Assembly: GCF_030209175.1 (NCBI RefSeq)
Contig: NZ_JARVSM010000001.1
Location: forward strand, 62,001 to 126,000
Source: Pseudomonas sp. efr-133-TYG-5
Lineage (GTDB): Bacteria; Pseudomonadota; Gammaproteobacteria; Pseudomonadales; Pseudomonadaceae
Reading direction: 5' to 3'
DNA: 64,000 bases
How positions within the stretch are numbered: the stretch's first letter is position 1; each line of letters opens with the position of its first letter. The notes beneath the pieces are model-generated. The model did no database searches. It saw only the letters and a list, made by a program, of their open reading frames with translations, and was not told where the DNA came from. The position numbers were made by a program, and so were the translations under genes. Below are positions 1 through 9,547 of this stretch, one piece after another.

Positions 1-669
1 CGTGCTGTACTGCGCCTGCCCACCGGGGCGCTTGAGGTAGACCACCAGTTCCCGCGCCGCCTGCATGCTGATCTCGCGGCCGCAGTCGGCCTCGACCAAG
101 GCCAGCGCCAGGTCGATGCCGGCGGTTACGCCCGCCGACGTCCACACGGCACCTTGCTGGATATAGATCGCGTCGGCATCCACTTGCAGAGCGGGGAAGC
201 GTTGCTGCAGCGTGTCGCACATCGCCCAATGGGTGGCGGCGCGGCGGCCGTCGAGCAGGCCGGCCTTGGCCAGCAGAAACGCGCCGCTGCACACCGAGGC
301 CACGCGCCGTGCGCTGGCGGCCTCGCGTTGCAGCCAGGCCACCAGTTCGACGTGGCTGTCCAGGGTCTCGCAGATGTCGGGGGCGCCGGGCACCACGAGG
401 GTATCGGTGACGGCCAGATCAAGGGCGGCAAATGGGCAGGTGTCCACCGCCAGGCCCTCGACGGTGTTCACCAGGCCGCCCGCAAGGCTTGCCGTGCGCA
501 ACTGATAGCCGGGCAAGCCGCGCTGGGAGAGTGCCTTGCTGGCCGCCCAGAACACCGTTTGCGCCCCGCTCAGGTCAAGCAGGCCCATCTGCGGGTAGGC
601 GACAAATACCACGTCCCGTGGCCAGGGTTGAGGGTGGGTCGAGCGACGCTGGATCGGGGAAGTCGTCAT
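1..669 (-). CDS. GlxA-family transcriptional regulator (DJ-1/PfpI-like domain), C-terminus cut by window edge
   Basis: Reading leftward from an ATG at 669, the frame stays open for 223 codons to the window edge, so the gene is partial. The visible part is the DJ-1/PfpI-like sensor domain of GlxA-type AraC regulators: an early VVFVAYPQMGLLDLSGAQ strand, a nucleophile-elbow-like ASVCSGAFLLAKAG segment, then RRAATHWAMCD and VWTSAGVTAGIDLAL. The AraC helix-turn-helix expected after about residue 215 lies outside the window. In this family the DJ-1-like domain is thought to sense a small molecule rather than act as an enzyme. It is divergent from the response regulator gene at 961, with about 290 bp between them. 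It is one of four regulators of this architecture in the window. Confidence 0.88.
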   Translation of the reverse strand, partial: MTTSPIQRRSTHPQPWPRDVVFVAYPQMGLLDLSGAQTVFWAASKALSQRGLPGYQLRTASLAGGLVNTVEGLAVDTCPFAALDLAVTDTLVVPGAPDICETLDSHVELVAWLQREAASARRVASVCSGAFLLAKAGLLDGRRAATHWAMCDTLQQRFPALQVDADAIYIQQGAVWTSAGVTAGIDLALALVEADCGREISMQAARELVVYLKRPGGQAQYST

Positions 670-960
670 GCAATCCTGCCTGTTCGAATGGCGGCTGAGA
701 GAGGGCAGCGCCGGGCGTTTGCAACGCGGTGGGGCTGGCCGTTTTTCAGGGGTTTCTGGCCTAACCACCGCGCGTGCCGGCGTGCTAGTTTTGCTCGACG
801 GGCAACTCCTTGTGCCAGCGCGCGCTGGCGGGCCTGAGGCCTGCAATCACTGGCCAGGCGCTCCGTGACCGCCTGGCTGGCGCATTGTCGTGGCTGTCAT
901 CATGAACTATCTTTTTTGACCTGCACACTGCCGGTGATGCGGTCCCGTCAAGGAGGCAAG
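670..960. other. Intergenic region between divergent genes
   Basis: This 291-bp stretch separates the GlxA-type regulator (minus) from the FixJ-like regulator (plus) and must hold the promoters for both. I see no convincing gene. A strong ribosome binding site (aaggaggcaag) lies directly before the ATG at 961. No clear operator was recognised. Confidence 0.6.
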
Positions 961-1632
961 ATGACCTCGTGGTCGCCTACACATCCGGCACACAGCCCGC
1001 AGGCTCTCAAGGAGCCGTTGGTCTATGTGGTCGATGACGATGAGTCCATGCGACTGGCACTCGACGGCTTGTTGCGCTCGATTGGCCTGCAGGTGAAAAC
1101 CTTCGAATCCTCCCAGGATTTTCTCGCGTCAGCGCAACGCGATGTGCCCGGTTGCCTGATCCTCGATGTACGCCTGCGCGGTGAAAGCGGTCTGGCGTTC
1201 CAGGAACAGATGGAGAAGAGCGGTGTGCGCACTCCCATCGTGTTCATGACCGGTCATGGCGATATCGCCATGACCGTCAAGGCCATGAAGGCCGGTGCGG
1301 TGGACTTTCTGGCCAAACCGTTTCGGGATCAGGACATGCTCGATGCCGTTGCCAGTGCCCTGGCGCGCGACAGTGAACGGCTGCGGCTCGAGCAATCGGG
1401 CGCCGCCCTGCGTGATGCCTTCGCGGCGCTGACGCAGAGAGAGCGGGAAGTTCTGCGCTTCGTCATCAGCGGGTTGATGAACAAGCAGATCGCCGCGCAG
1501 CTCAACCTCAGCGAGGTGACGGTCAAGGTCCATCGTGGCCAGGTGATGAAGAAACTCGGTGCGCGCTCAGTGGCCGATCTGGTGCGCATGGCCGAGTCAC
1601 TGGGCGTTGAGCCTTCGCACCGCAGCGCCTGA
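961..1632 (+). CDS. FixJ/NarL-type two-component response regulator
   Basis: The 223-residue protein has an N-terminal receiver (VYVVDDDESMR acidic pocket, phospho-acceptor Asp in CLILDVRL, conserved FMTGHGD Thr and the LAKPF Lys) and a C-terminal LuxR/GerE helix-turn-helix (LTQREREVLRFV, NKQIAAQLNLSEVTVKVHRGQVMKKL). This is the FixJ/TodT/StyR type. The frame is open further upstream, but aaggaggcaag immediately before 961 decides the start. The large hybrid kinase at 1702 follows on the same strand after 69 bp, so the pair probably forms one signalling system in which its histidine-kinase domain phosphorylates this Asp. Confidence 0.93.
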   Translation: MTSWSPTHPAHSPQALKEPLVYVVDDDESMRLALDGLLRSIGLQVKTFESSQDFLASAQRDVPGCLILDVRLRGESGLAFQEQMEKSGVRTPIVFMTGHGDIAMTVKAMKAGAVDFLAKPFRDQDMLDAVASALARDSERLRLEQSGAALRDAFAALTQREREVLRFVISGLMNKQIAAQLNLSEVTVKVHRGQVMKKLGARSVADLVRMAESLGVEPSHRSA

Positions 1633-1701
1633 GCGACGCCTGTGCCGCATTGGCCAAACCGCCGCAGAGCTTCACGTTCAATCTCATAGAAAATTTCGAC
1701 G

Positions 1702-4700
1702 GTGCCGGCCATGGCGAGCAGACAGCAGATCTTGTGGGACGACGGCGAGCGCGTGCTCGTGCGCGTGCAACGTCAGGGTCAGGGGGGCGGCACTGTGTTG
1801 CGCGTGCGGCCGTCCGCGGCGCAACCCCTGCCAGCGACCCTCGACCGACTGGCCCATGAGTACAGCCTCAGGGACGAATTGCATAGCGACTGGGCATTGC
1901 GCCCGCAGGCGCTGAGCCGGGACGGCGGGCAGACGCGCCTGCTGCTCGACGACCCGGGTGGCGAACCGTTGTCGCGCTTGCTGCGCGAGCCGCTGGAGGT
2001 CGAGGCCTGCCTGCATCTGGCCATCGGTATCAGCGAGGCGCTGCGGCACTTGCATCAACGCGGTCTGGTACACCGCGATCTGAAACCCAACCACTTGCTG
2101 GTCAATTGCCGCGACGGCAAGACGCGCCTGACCGGGTTCGGCCTGACTTCGCGACTGCAACGCGAACGCCAGGCTCCCGAGCCAGCGGAAACCATCGCCG
2201 GCACCCTGGCGTACATGGCGCCCGAGCAGACCGGGCGGATGAATCGCTCGATCGATTCACGCAGCGATCTCTACGCGCTGGGCATTACTCTGTACCAGAT
2301 GCTCACCGGCAGTCTGCCGTTCAATGCCAGCGATCCGATGGAGTGGGTGCACTGCCACATTGCACGCATGCCGCTGCCACCGTGCGAGCGCATGCCTGGC
2401 GTACCCGTCATGCTCTCGCAGGTGGTCATGAAGCTGCTGGCCAAGACCGCCGAGGAGCGTTACCAGAGCGCCGCCGGGCTCGAGCATGACCTTCGCCTTT
2501 GCCTCGCCGAGTTGCAGCGCGGCTGCGTTATCGCAACCTTTGCCCTGGATGAGCAGGGCAGCCGTGACCGTTTACTGATTCCGGAAAAACTCTACGGCCG
2601 CGAGCAGGAGGTGCAGACCCTGGTCGAGGCATTTGCGCGCATCGTCGACAGCAGCGCCCCGGAGCTGGTGCTGGTGTCCGGCTATTCCGGTATCGGCAAG
2701 TCTTCAGTGGTCAACGAGTTGCACAAGGTGCTGGTGCCGCCGCGCGGATTGTTCGCGTCCGGCAAGTTCGACCAGTACAAGCGCGACATCCCTTATTCGA
2801 CACTGGTGCAGGCGTTCCAGAGCCTGGTGCGGACATTGCTGGGCAAGTCCGACGAAGTCCTGGCGCACTGGCGCGCGGCGTTACTGGAGGCGCTTGAGCC
2901 CAACGCCCGGCTGATCACTGAGTTGATCCCGGAGCTGAAGCTGATCATCGGTGAGCCGCCACCGGTGCCCGATCTCGAACCGCAGCAGGCGCAACGGCGA
3001 TTCCTGCTGGTGTTTCGCCGTTTCATCGGGGTGTTCGCCCGCGCCGATCACCCGCTGGCGTTGTTTCTCGATGACTTGCAATGGCTGGACATGGCGACCC
3101 TCGACCTGCTTGAAGACCTGCTGAGCCATTCCGAACTGCGCCACCTGATGCTGGTGGGCGCTTACCGCGACAATGAGGTGGATGCCAGCCATCCGCTGAC
3201 GCGCAAGTTGCAGTCTATTCGCCAGGCCGGCGTGCGTATCGATGAGATCCGCCTGGTACCGCTGGCGGGGGCGCACATCGAGCAGATGATCGCCGAGGCG
3301 CTGCGCTGTCCACGCCCGAGCATCGAGGCCCTGGCGCGATTGGTGGAGGAGAAGACGGCCGGCAACCCGTTCTTTGTCATTCAGTTCCTCCAGGCCCTGG
3401 CCGAGGAAGAACTGCTGAGCTATGACCACACGGATCGGCAGTGGCACTGGGCGCCGGAGCGTATCCTTGCCAAGGGCTACACCGACAACGTCGTCGATCT
3501 CATGGTCGGCAAGCTTGTGCGCCTGCCGACGGAGACGCAGCAGGCCCTGCAACAGCTGGCATGTCTGGGCAACGTGGCGCAGACCGACACCCTGGCGACA
3601 GTGCTGGGCCTGACACCGGCACAGGTTAATGCCGTGTTGTGGGCGGCGGTGCGCCAGGAACTGGTCGAGCACCGGGACGGCGCCTGTGCCTTTGTGCATG
3701 ACCGTATTCATGAAGCAGCCTACTCGATGATCAGCGACGTCGATCGGGCCTGGGTGCACTTGCGGATCGGTCGGCTCCTGGCCGGGCAAATGCCAGCTTC
3801 GCGACGCGACGATGGCATTTTCGAAATCGTCGGGCAGCTCAACCGTGGTGCCAGGCTGATCAACGACCCGGCCGAGCGTGAGCAACTGGCCGAGTTGAAC
3901 CTGCTGGCCGGCCAGCGTGCGAAGGCTTCCACGGCCTACGCGTCGGCGCTGGCGTATCTGGGCAGCGGCGCGGAGTTGCTGGATGAGCACAGTTGGGCGT
4001 GCCGGCAAGAACTGCGCTTTGCCCTGGAACTCGACCGCGCAGAGTGCGAGTTCCTCACCGGGCAACTGGATGTGGCCGACGCGCGCCTCACCGCGCTCGC
4101 GCCGCACGCCGCCACGACATTGCAGTGCGCGGCGCTGGCGTGCCTGCGCATGGATGTCTGCCTGATGCTGGACCGCAGTGATCGTGCGGTCAGTGTCTGC
4201 CTGGCATATTTGCGTCAGGTCGGGATCGACTGGACCGCGCACCCGGACGACGAAGCTGTATGCCACGAATATGCGCAGATCTGGACTCGGTTGGGCGAGC
4301 GCAGCATTGAGCAGCTCATCGACCTGCCGCTGATGGAGGACGCGGCGTCGCTGGTGATCCTCAACACGTTATGCAAGCTCATCGCGCCGGCGCTGCAGAC
4401 CGACGCCAACCTGGCCTGCCTGACCATCTGCAAAGCCGTCAGCCTGAGCATGGAGCATGGCAACTGCGACGCATCCTGTGTGCTCTACGCCAACGTCGGG
4501 CGGGTGGCCGGCCGGCGTTTTGGCGACTATCAGGTGGGCTATCGTTTTGGCCGCCTGGGTTGCGAACTGGTCGACCGGCGCGGCCTGAGGCGTTTCGAGG
4601 CGAGTACCTATCTGTGTTTTTCGATGTTCGTGGTGCGTTGGATGCGGCCGGTGCGTGAATGCCGGGAACTGCTGCAACGCGCGTTCGTTGCGGCCAATCG

Positions 4701-7200
4701 GGTCGGCGACCTGCCGTATGGTGCCTATGTCGGTAACGGCCTGATCTCCGACATGCTGTTTATCGGCGAGCCGCTGCCGGAAGTGCAGGGCGAAGCCGAG
4801 CATGGCCTGGCCCATGCACAGAAGGTGCGCTTCGGCCTGGTCATCGACTTTATCAGCACTCAGCTGGCGTTGATTCGCACCCTGCGTGGGCAAACGCCGA
4901 CCTTCGGCTGCTTCGACGACAATCAGTTCGACGAAGGGCGCTTCGAGGCGCACCTGAACTCAACCCCGGACCTGGCCCTGGCGGCCGGAAAATACTGGGT
5001 GCGCAAGCTGCAGGCGCGTTACCTGGCCGGCGACTATGCGGTGGCTGCAGCGTGCGCGGCGCAGGCCAAGGCGCTGATGTGGGTTGCGTCGTGCTTTTTT
5101 GAAGAGGCCGAGTATCACTTCTACGCCGCGCTGACGCTGGCCGCGCGTTTTGATAGCAGCCTTGATGACCTCGCGTCGACACGCCACGCCTTGGCCGAGC
5201 ACCACCAGCAACTCAACGTCTGGGCTCAGCAATGCGCGGAAAACTTCGCCTGCCACGTGGCACTGGTGGGCGCCGAGATCGCCCGCGTCGAGGCGCGTCT
5301 GATCGAGGCGCAAATGCTCTACGAACAGTCGATTCAACTGGCTCAGGACAGCGGCTTCGTTCATCTCGAAGCGCTGGCCAACGAGCTGGCGTCGCGTTTC
5401 TACGGTGCGCGCGGCCTCGGCAAGATCGCCCGCTTGTATCTGCAGGACGCGCGCTACGGTTACCTGCGCTGGGGTGCCGAAGGGAAGGTGCGGCAACTGG
5501 AGAAACGCCACCGTCATCTGCGCAACGAAGAGCCGAGCCCCGGCCCGACGACGACCATCACCACCTCGGTGGAGCACCTCGATCTGGCCACGGTGCTCAA
5601 GGTTTCCCAAGCCGCCTCGGGCGAGATCGTTCTGGAAAAACTCATCGACATGATCATGCGCACCGCCCTCGAACAGGCCGGGGCGGAACGTGGGCTGCTG
5701 ATTCTCGCCGAGGCCGGCGAACCCCGCGTGGTGGCAGAAGCCGACACGCGCACCGGCACCACGCAGTTGCGCGACGGCCCGCTGAGTGCTGCCGCGCTGG
5801 CGGAATCGGTGCTCTATCAAGTGCTGCGTACCGGGGAAAACCTGTGCCTGGAGGACGCCTCGGCCGATCCGGCGTTCGCGGCGGACCGTTACATTCAGCA
5901 GCGGCAGGCCCGCTCGATCTTGTGCCTGCCGCTGATGAATCAGGCGCGGCTTACCGGGGCGCTCTACCTGGAAAACACGCTTACGGCGGGAGCGTTCAGC
6001 CCGGCGCGAATCGCCGTGCTGCGACTGGTGGCTTCGCAGGCGGCCATCTCGCTGGAGAACGCGCGCCTGTATCGGGACGTCGCTGAGCGCGAAGCGAAGA
6101 TCCGCCGGTTGGTGGATGCCAATATCATCGGCATTGTGGTCTGGAGTGCCAATGGCGACATCATCGAGGCGAACGATGCGTTTTTGCGCATGGTGGGTTA
6201 CGAGCGTGACGACGTGGTTTCCGGGCGGGTGCGCTGGCATGAAATGACCCCGCCACAATGGCGAGCACAAAGCGAAGCCGCCCTCGACACCGCCGTGCTG
6301 ACCGGCCATGCGCAACCCTTCGAGAAGGAATACATCTGCAAGGATGGTCGCCATCTGCCAGTGATCGTCGGCCTGGCGGCGTTCGAGGCGAGCGCGCAGC
6401 AAGGCGTTGCTTTCGTGCTCGATCTGACCGAGCGCAAGCAGGCCGAGGAGCAGGTGCGCGAGGGCGAGCGCCGCTACCGTGAGGTGCAGACGGAACTGGC
6501 TCACGCCAACCGCGTGGCGACCATGGGGCAACTGGCGGCGTCCATCGCCCATGAAGTGAACCAGCCGATTGCCGCGACCGTGACCAATGCCAACGCCGCG
6601 TTGCGCTGGCTGGGCGCGCAGCCGCCGGAACTGGGCGAGGTGCAGCAGGTGTTGGGGCGCATCATCAAGGACGCCAACCGGGCGGCGGACGTGCTGGGCC
6701 GCATCCGCGCCCTGATCCGCAAGACGCCGCCGCAGAAGCAGGCGGTGGACGTCAACGCGGCGGTACTGGAAATGGTCGAGTTCACCCGCAGCGAAGCCAT
6801 CAAGCATGGCGCTGTGGTCCGCACGCACCTTGCGCCGGGTTTGCCGCTTGTGACGGCCGACCGCGTGGAGCTGCAGCAGGTGCTGCTCAACCTGATTGTC
6901 AATGCGCTGGAGGCCATGGCAAGTGAGCCGACCCGCCAGCGACACCTGTTGATCAGTACCGAGCACGCTTCCGCAGGCGTACGGGTAGCGGTCGCCGACA
7001 GCGGGCCAGGGTTCGCCGGGGAGGCGGCCGAGCAGGTTTTTGCGCCGTTCTACACCACCAAGGCGACGGGCCTGGGCATGGGGCTGTCGATCTGCCGGTC
7101 GATCATCGATGCCCATGGCGGGTGCCTATGGGCCGGCGCGAATATGCCGCGCGGGGCTCTGGTGCAATTCACGCTGCCGGCACCCGTCGCGGTGGTTTAG
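1702..7200 (+). CDS. Trifunctional Ser/Thr-kinase-like / AAA ATPase / GAF-PAS sensor histidine kinase
   Basis: This 1832-residue signalling protein starts at GTG 1702 or, equally possible, ATG 1711; neither has a clear Shine-Dalgarno. Domains in order: a protein-kinase-like fold at about 1-270 (HRDLKPN near 124, APE near 173), an AAA_16/STAND ATPase with P-loop GYSGIGKSS near 330 and Walker B LALFLDDLQW, a long helical repeat region to about 1280, a GAF domain about 1293-1457, a PAS domain about 1463-1580, then HisKA (SIAHEVNQP, His near 1616) and HATPase (N-box LIVNALEAM, ADSGPGF, GLGMGLSIC). No membrane segments are evident, so it is probably cytosolic. The kinase domain looks degenerate: the DFG triad reads GFG (near 145) and the beta-3 Lys position appears to be Arg. 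The histidine-kinase half looks intact. It probably signals to the FixJ-like regulator just upstream. Confidence 0.93.
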   Translation: MPAMASRQQILWDDGERVLVRVQRQGQGGGTVLRVRPSAAQPLPATLDRLAHEYSLRDELHSDWALRPQALSRDGGQTRLLLDDPGGEPLSRLLREPLEVEACLHLAIGISEALRHLHQRGLVHRDLKPNHLLVNCRDGKTRLTGFGLTSRLQRERQAPEPAETIAGTLAYMAPEQTGRMNRSIDSRSDLYALGITLYQMLTGSLPFNASDPMEWVHCHIARMPLPPCERMPGVPVMLSQVVMKLLAKTAEERYQSAAGLEHDLRLCLAELQRGCVIATFALDEQGSRDRLLIPEKLYGREQEVQTLVEAFARIVDSSAPELVLVSGYSGIGKSSVVNELHKVLVPPRGLFASGKFDQYKRDIPYSTLVQAFQSLVRTLLGKSDEVLAHWRAALLEALEPNARLITELIPELKLIIGEPPPVPDLEPQQAQRRFLLVFRRFIGVFARADHPLALFLDDLQWLDMATLDLLEDLLSHSELRHLMLVGAYRDNEVDASHPLTRKLQSIRQAGVRIDEIRLVPLAGAHIEQMIAEALRCPRPSIEALARLVEEKTAGNPFFVIQFLQALAEEELLSYDHTDRQWHWAPERILAKGYTDNVVDLMVGKLVRLPTETQQALQQLACLGNVAQTDTLATVLGLTPAQVNAVLWAAVRQELVEHRDGACAFVHDRIHEAAYSMISDVDRAWVHLRIGRLLAGQMPASRRDDGIFEIVGQLNRGARLINDPAEREQLAELNLLAGQRAKASTAYASALAYLGSGAELLDEHSWACRQELRFALELDRAECEFLTGQLDVADARLTALAPHAATTLQCAALACLRMDVCLMLDRSDRAVSVCLAYLRQVGIDWTAHPDDEAVCHEYAQIWTRLGERSIEQLIDLPLMEDAASLVILNTLCKLIAPALQTDANLACLTICKAVSLSMEHGNCDASCVLYANVGRVAGRRFGDYQVGYRFGRLGCELVDRRGLRRFEASTYLCFSMFVVRWMRPVRECRELLQRAFVAANRVGDLPYGAYVGNGLISDMLFIGEPLPEVQGEAEHGLAHAQKVRFGLVIDFISTQLALIRTLRGQTPTFGCFDDNQFDEGRFEAHLNSTPDLALAAGKYWVRKLQARYLAGDYAVAAACAAQAKALMWVASCFFEEAEYHFYAALTLAARFDSSLDDLASTRHALAEHHQQLNVWAQQCAENFACHVALVGAEIARVEARLIEAQMLYEQSIQLAQDSGFVHLEALANELASRFYGARGLGKIARLYLQDARYGYLRWGAEGKVRQLEKRHRHLRNEEPSPGPTTTITTSVEHLDLATVLKVSQAASGEIVLEKLIDMIMRTALEQAGAERGLLILAEAGEPRVVAEADTRTGTTQLRDGPLSAAALAESVLYQVLRTGENLCLEDASADPAFAADRYIQQRQARSILCLPLMNQARLTGALYLENTLTAGAFSPARIAVLRLVASQAAISLENARLYRDVAEREAKIRRLVDANIIGIVVWSANGDIIEANDAFLRMVGYERDDVVSGRVRWHEMTPPQWRAQSEAALDTAVLTGHAQPFEKEYICKDGRHLPVIVGLAAFEASAQQGVAFVLDLTERKQAEEQVREGERRYREVQTELAHANRVATMGQLAASIAHEVNQPIAATVTNANAALRWLGAQPPELGEVQQVLGRIIKDANRAADVLGRIRALIRKTPPQKQAVDVNAAVLEMVEFTRSEAIKHGAVVRTHLAPGLPLVTADRVELQQVLLNLIVNALEAMASEPTRQRHLLISTEHASAGVRVAVADSGPGFAGEAAEQVFAPFYTTKATGLGMGLSICRSIIDAHGGCLWAGANMPRGALVQFTLPAPVAVV

Positions 7201-7206
7201 GCGGTT

Positions 7207-7231
7207 GATCCGCAGCACGCGTCTGCGGATC
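7207..7231. terminator. Hairpin between convergent genes, probable bidirectional terminator
   Basis: GATCCGCAG and CTGCGGATC form a perfect 9-bp stem around a 7-nt loop, six bases after the stop of the hybrid kinase and 41 bp before the end of the convergent hydrolase. There is no long T-run on either side, so intrinsic termination is inferred from position and stem only. Confidence 0.5.
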
Positions 7232-7271
7232 TGTTCGACTGCAACTGCACGTGTTCAGGACGGCCCTCGGG

Positions 7272-8252
7272 TCAGCCCTGGATGAATGCCAGCAGATCGG
7301 CATTGATGGTCTCGGCATGGGTGGTGCACATGCCGTGGGGCAGGCCGGGATAGGTTTTCAATGTGCCGTGCTTGAGCAGCTTGATCGTCAGGTGCGCCGA
7401 GTCGGCGATGGGCACCACTTGATCGTCTTCGCCATGCAGGACCAGGGTGGGCACCGCAATCTTCTTCAGGTCCTCGGTGAAGTCGGTTTCCGAGAAGGCC
7501 TGGATGCAGTCGTATTGCGCTTTTGCGCCACCGTTCATGCCTTGCCGCCACCAGTTGTCGATCACGGCTTGCGCGATTTTAGCGCCCGCTCGGTTGAAGC
7601 CGTAGAAGGGGCCTGCGGCCACGTCCCGATAGAAATTGGCGCGATTGGCAGCCAGCGCCGCGCGGAAACCGTCGAATACGGTCACCGGCAAACCGCCTGG
7701 GTTTTTGTCGGTGCGCAGCATCAGTGGCGGTACCGCGCCGATCAACACGGCCTTCGCGACACGACCGCCGTCACCGTGGCGGGCGACGTAGCGGGTCACT
7801 TCGCCGCCGCCGGTGGAGTGGCCGATGTGCACGGCGTCCTTGAGGTCGAGGTGAGCCACCAGTTCGGCAACGTCGGCGGCATAGGTGTCCATCTCGTTGC
7901 CCTCGGCCGATTGACTGGAGCGCCCGTGGCCACGGCGGTCATGGGCGATCACCCGGTAGCCCTTGGCTAGAAAGAACAGCATCTGGTTGTCCCAATCGTC
8001 GCCGGACAACGGCCAGCCGTGGTGAAACACGATCGGTTGGCCGCTGCCCCAGTCCTTGTAGAACAGGCGCGTGCCGTCCTTGAGCGTCAGGTAGGCAGAG
8101 CCTTGTCGGCGTGGTCCGGCGTTGCGGCTGGCAGGCGCTGGGGTAGGGTTTGATTGACCCGCCAGGGCGGGGACAGCCACGGCCAGGGCGGCGACCGCCA
8201 CACTGGCGTTCATCAGGGCGCGGCGGGTGGTGCCTCGGGTTTCATCGGTCAT
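7272..8252 (-). CDS. Tat-exported alpha/beta hydrolase (non-heme chloroperoxidase/esterase family)
   Basis: The 326-residue protein begins with a twin-arginine-type signal ([10 protein letters not shown] followed by an Ala/Val-rich stretch ending VPALAG), so it is probably exported folded to the periplasm. The mature part is a classical alpha/beta hydrolase: [13 protein letters not shown] oxyanion region, nucleophile elbow GHSTGGGE, acid in HGEDDQVVP and catalytic His in LPHGM. The closest family I recognise is the cofactor-free haloperoxidase/arylesterase group, where esterase or perhydrolase activity is usual; the natural substrate cannot be told. The frame extends upstream, but the signal peptide fits the ATG at 8252. 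It is convergent with the hybrid kinase and divergent from an AraC regulator. Confidence 0.88.
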   Translation of the reverse strand: MTDETRGTTRRALMNASVAVAALAVAVPALAGQSNPTPAPASRNAGPRRQGSAYLTLKDGTRLFYKDWGSGQPIVFHHGWPLSGDDWDNQMLFFLAKGYRVIAHDRRGHGRSSQSAEGNEMDTYAADVAELVAHLDLKDAVHIGHSTGGGEVTRYVARHGDGGRVAKAVLIGAVPPLMLRTDKNPGGLPVTVFDGFRAALAANRANFYRDVAAGPFYGFNRAGAKIAQAVIDNWWRQGMNGGAKAQYDCIQAFSETDFTEDLKKIAVPTLVLHGEDDQVVPIADSAHLTIKLLKHGTLKTYPGLPHGMCTTHAETINADLLAFIQG

Positions 8253-8614
8253 GCTGCTGGCTCTCGTCTGGGGCCGCGGTTGCGGCGAAGGAGGGCCGGT
8301 ACGCTCGGCATGGCACGCTGGCAAGGCGTCGGGCAAATACGCGAAGTACCGGTCTGGGCAGCCTATTGACGAGGCGTGCAGCGCACCATCGTCCATGGGT
8401 ATGGGCGGGGCATACTTAGGTTTGGCCGATGGCGTTTCGCGCGTTCGCTGACGGCGCGAAATCGGCCAGACGAGTCGCGCACGTCAACGCAATACGGGCG
8501 CCGCAAGGCGTCTGGCCCGGCCTGTGTGATAATCCCCCGCGGTGCTGTCGGCAGCGCGACATTCGCCGCCCGCAAACGCAAAGAACAATGTCACTGATCA
8601 AGGGTTTTATTGAA
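8253..8614. other. Divergent intergenic region with an interrupted inverted repeat
   Basis: The 362-bp gap lies between the hydrolase (minus) and AraC regulator (plus). I see no supported gene. It contains an inverted repeat at 8423-8468: TGGCCGA and TTTCGCGC on the left pair with GCGCGAAA and TCGGCCA on the right, with a 5-nt bulge. It could be an operator or an mRNA hairpin in the regulator leader. Confidence 0.5.
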
Positions 8615-9454
8615 ATGGCCTACCTGTCGCCCAAGCTCAGTGGCCCGTCGCCTGACGTGTTTTGCCTGGAGACCAGCGACACCTGTGGCTATGCCGTCGA
8701 TTGGCATGCGCATGACTGCCACATGCTGTTGTTGCCACGTCAGGGTGGGCTGTTTCTGTCGACCGAAAGCAGCCAGGCGTCGCACGTATCGCGGCAGGCA
8801 TTTTCTTTCGTGCCGGCCGACTTTGCGCACGCTACCCAAGCGGCTCCGGGGCGAGAGAAGCACATGACGTTGTATGTCGACCCCGCTTATGTCAAACGCC
8901 AGGGGCAGTTGCACGGTTACCGCGGTTTCGCCAGGCAGGTCGATCGCTCGGGAATCTGGCAGGCAACCGATAACCTGGAGAGCATCCTGCGCCTGCACGA
9001 CCAACTGCAAGCCAGTGCATCGGCGGCGTCGTTTCAGCGCCAGTTACCCCATCTCAATCATCTATTGTTCGAAGAATGTGCGCGGGTCATCGCCAGTCAG
9101 CAGGCGCAGGCGCAACCCTGTGCGCGTCAGCAGCAGGCGACGCTGGTGCACGATATACAACGCTACGTTGAAGAGAATCTGGCGAGCGACCTGAACATCG
9201 AATTGATCGGGCATCAGTTCCATCTGTCACGACGTCATCTGACGCGCCTGTTCAAAGCCGCGACCGGTGAAACCCTGCTGGATTTCACCAATCGCACCCG
9301 CGTCGAGACGGCTGCGCGACTGGTTTCAGGCACCACTCTGCCGATCCTCGACGTCTGCCTGGCGGTCGGCCTGGAGTCTCCCTCGTACCTGGCCCGTCTG
9401 TTCAAACGTCATCTGGGCCTGACCCCGAGCGAGCTGCGCAAGCCTCGCCGGTGA
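8615..9454 (+). CDS. AraC-family transcriptional regulator with cupin sensor
   Basis: The 279-residue protein has a cupin-like N-terminal half (DWHAHDCHMLLLPRQGG resembles the first cupin motif) and a C-terminal AraC double helix-turn-helix (NIELIGHQFHLSRRHLTRLFKAATGE, then LDVCLAVGLESPSYLARLFKRHLGLTPSELR). ATG 8615 is preceded by aaggg at a suitable distance; ATG 8588 in the same frame is an alternative adding nine residues. It is divergent from the exported hydrolase and may control it, which is inference from position only. The effector is unknown. Confidence 0.88.
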   Translation: MAYLSPKLSGPSPDVFCLETSDTCGYAVDWHAHDCHMLLLPRQGGLFLSTESSQASHVSRQAFSFVPADFAHATQAAPGREKHMTLYVDPAYVKRQGQLHGYRGFARQVDRSGIWQATDNLESILRLHDQLQASASAASFQRQLPHLNHLLFEECARVIASQQAQAQPCARQQQATLVHDIQRYVEENLASDLNIELIGHQFHLSRRHLTRLFKAATGETLLDFTNRTRVETAARLVSGTTLPILDVCLAVGLESPSYLARLFKRHLGLTPSELRKPRR

Positions 9455-9547
9455 AGGCCCGAATGGGCGCTCGCAAGGCCTGATCGAGCGCTTGTGGCCG
9501 AAGGATGCTGGCCACAATAGACCTCGTCTCCAACATTCGAGGTCACC

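Noticed and set aside
126..431. Open frame on the minus strand with a Trp/Pro-rich product
   Set aside because: It is out of frame with the continuous DJ-1/GlxA coding frame on the same strand and has the composition of a shadow frame.
2881..4266. 461-codon frame on the minus strand inside the hybrid kinase gene
   Set aside because: Long antisense frames are common in high-GC genes; it shows no domain and has His/Gln/Arg-rich composition, while the plus strand has clear ATPase motifs.
4960..7116. 718-codon antisense frame opposite the GAF-PAS-histidine kinase part
   Set aside because: It mirrors the third-position GC bias of the real gene and has no recognisable domain.
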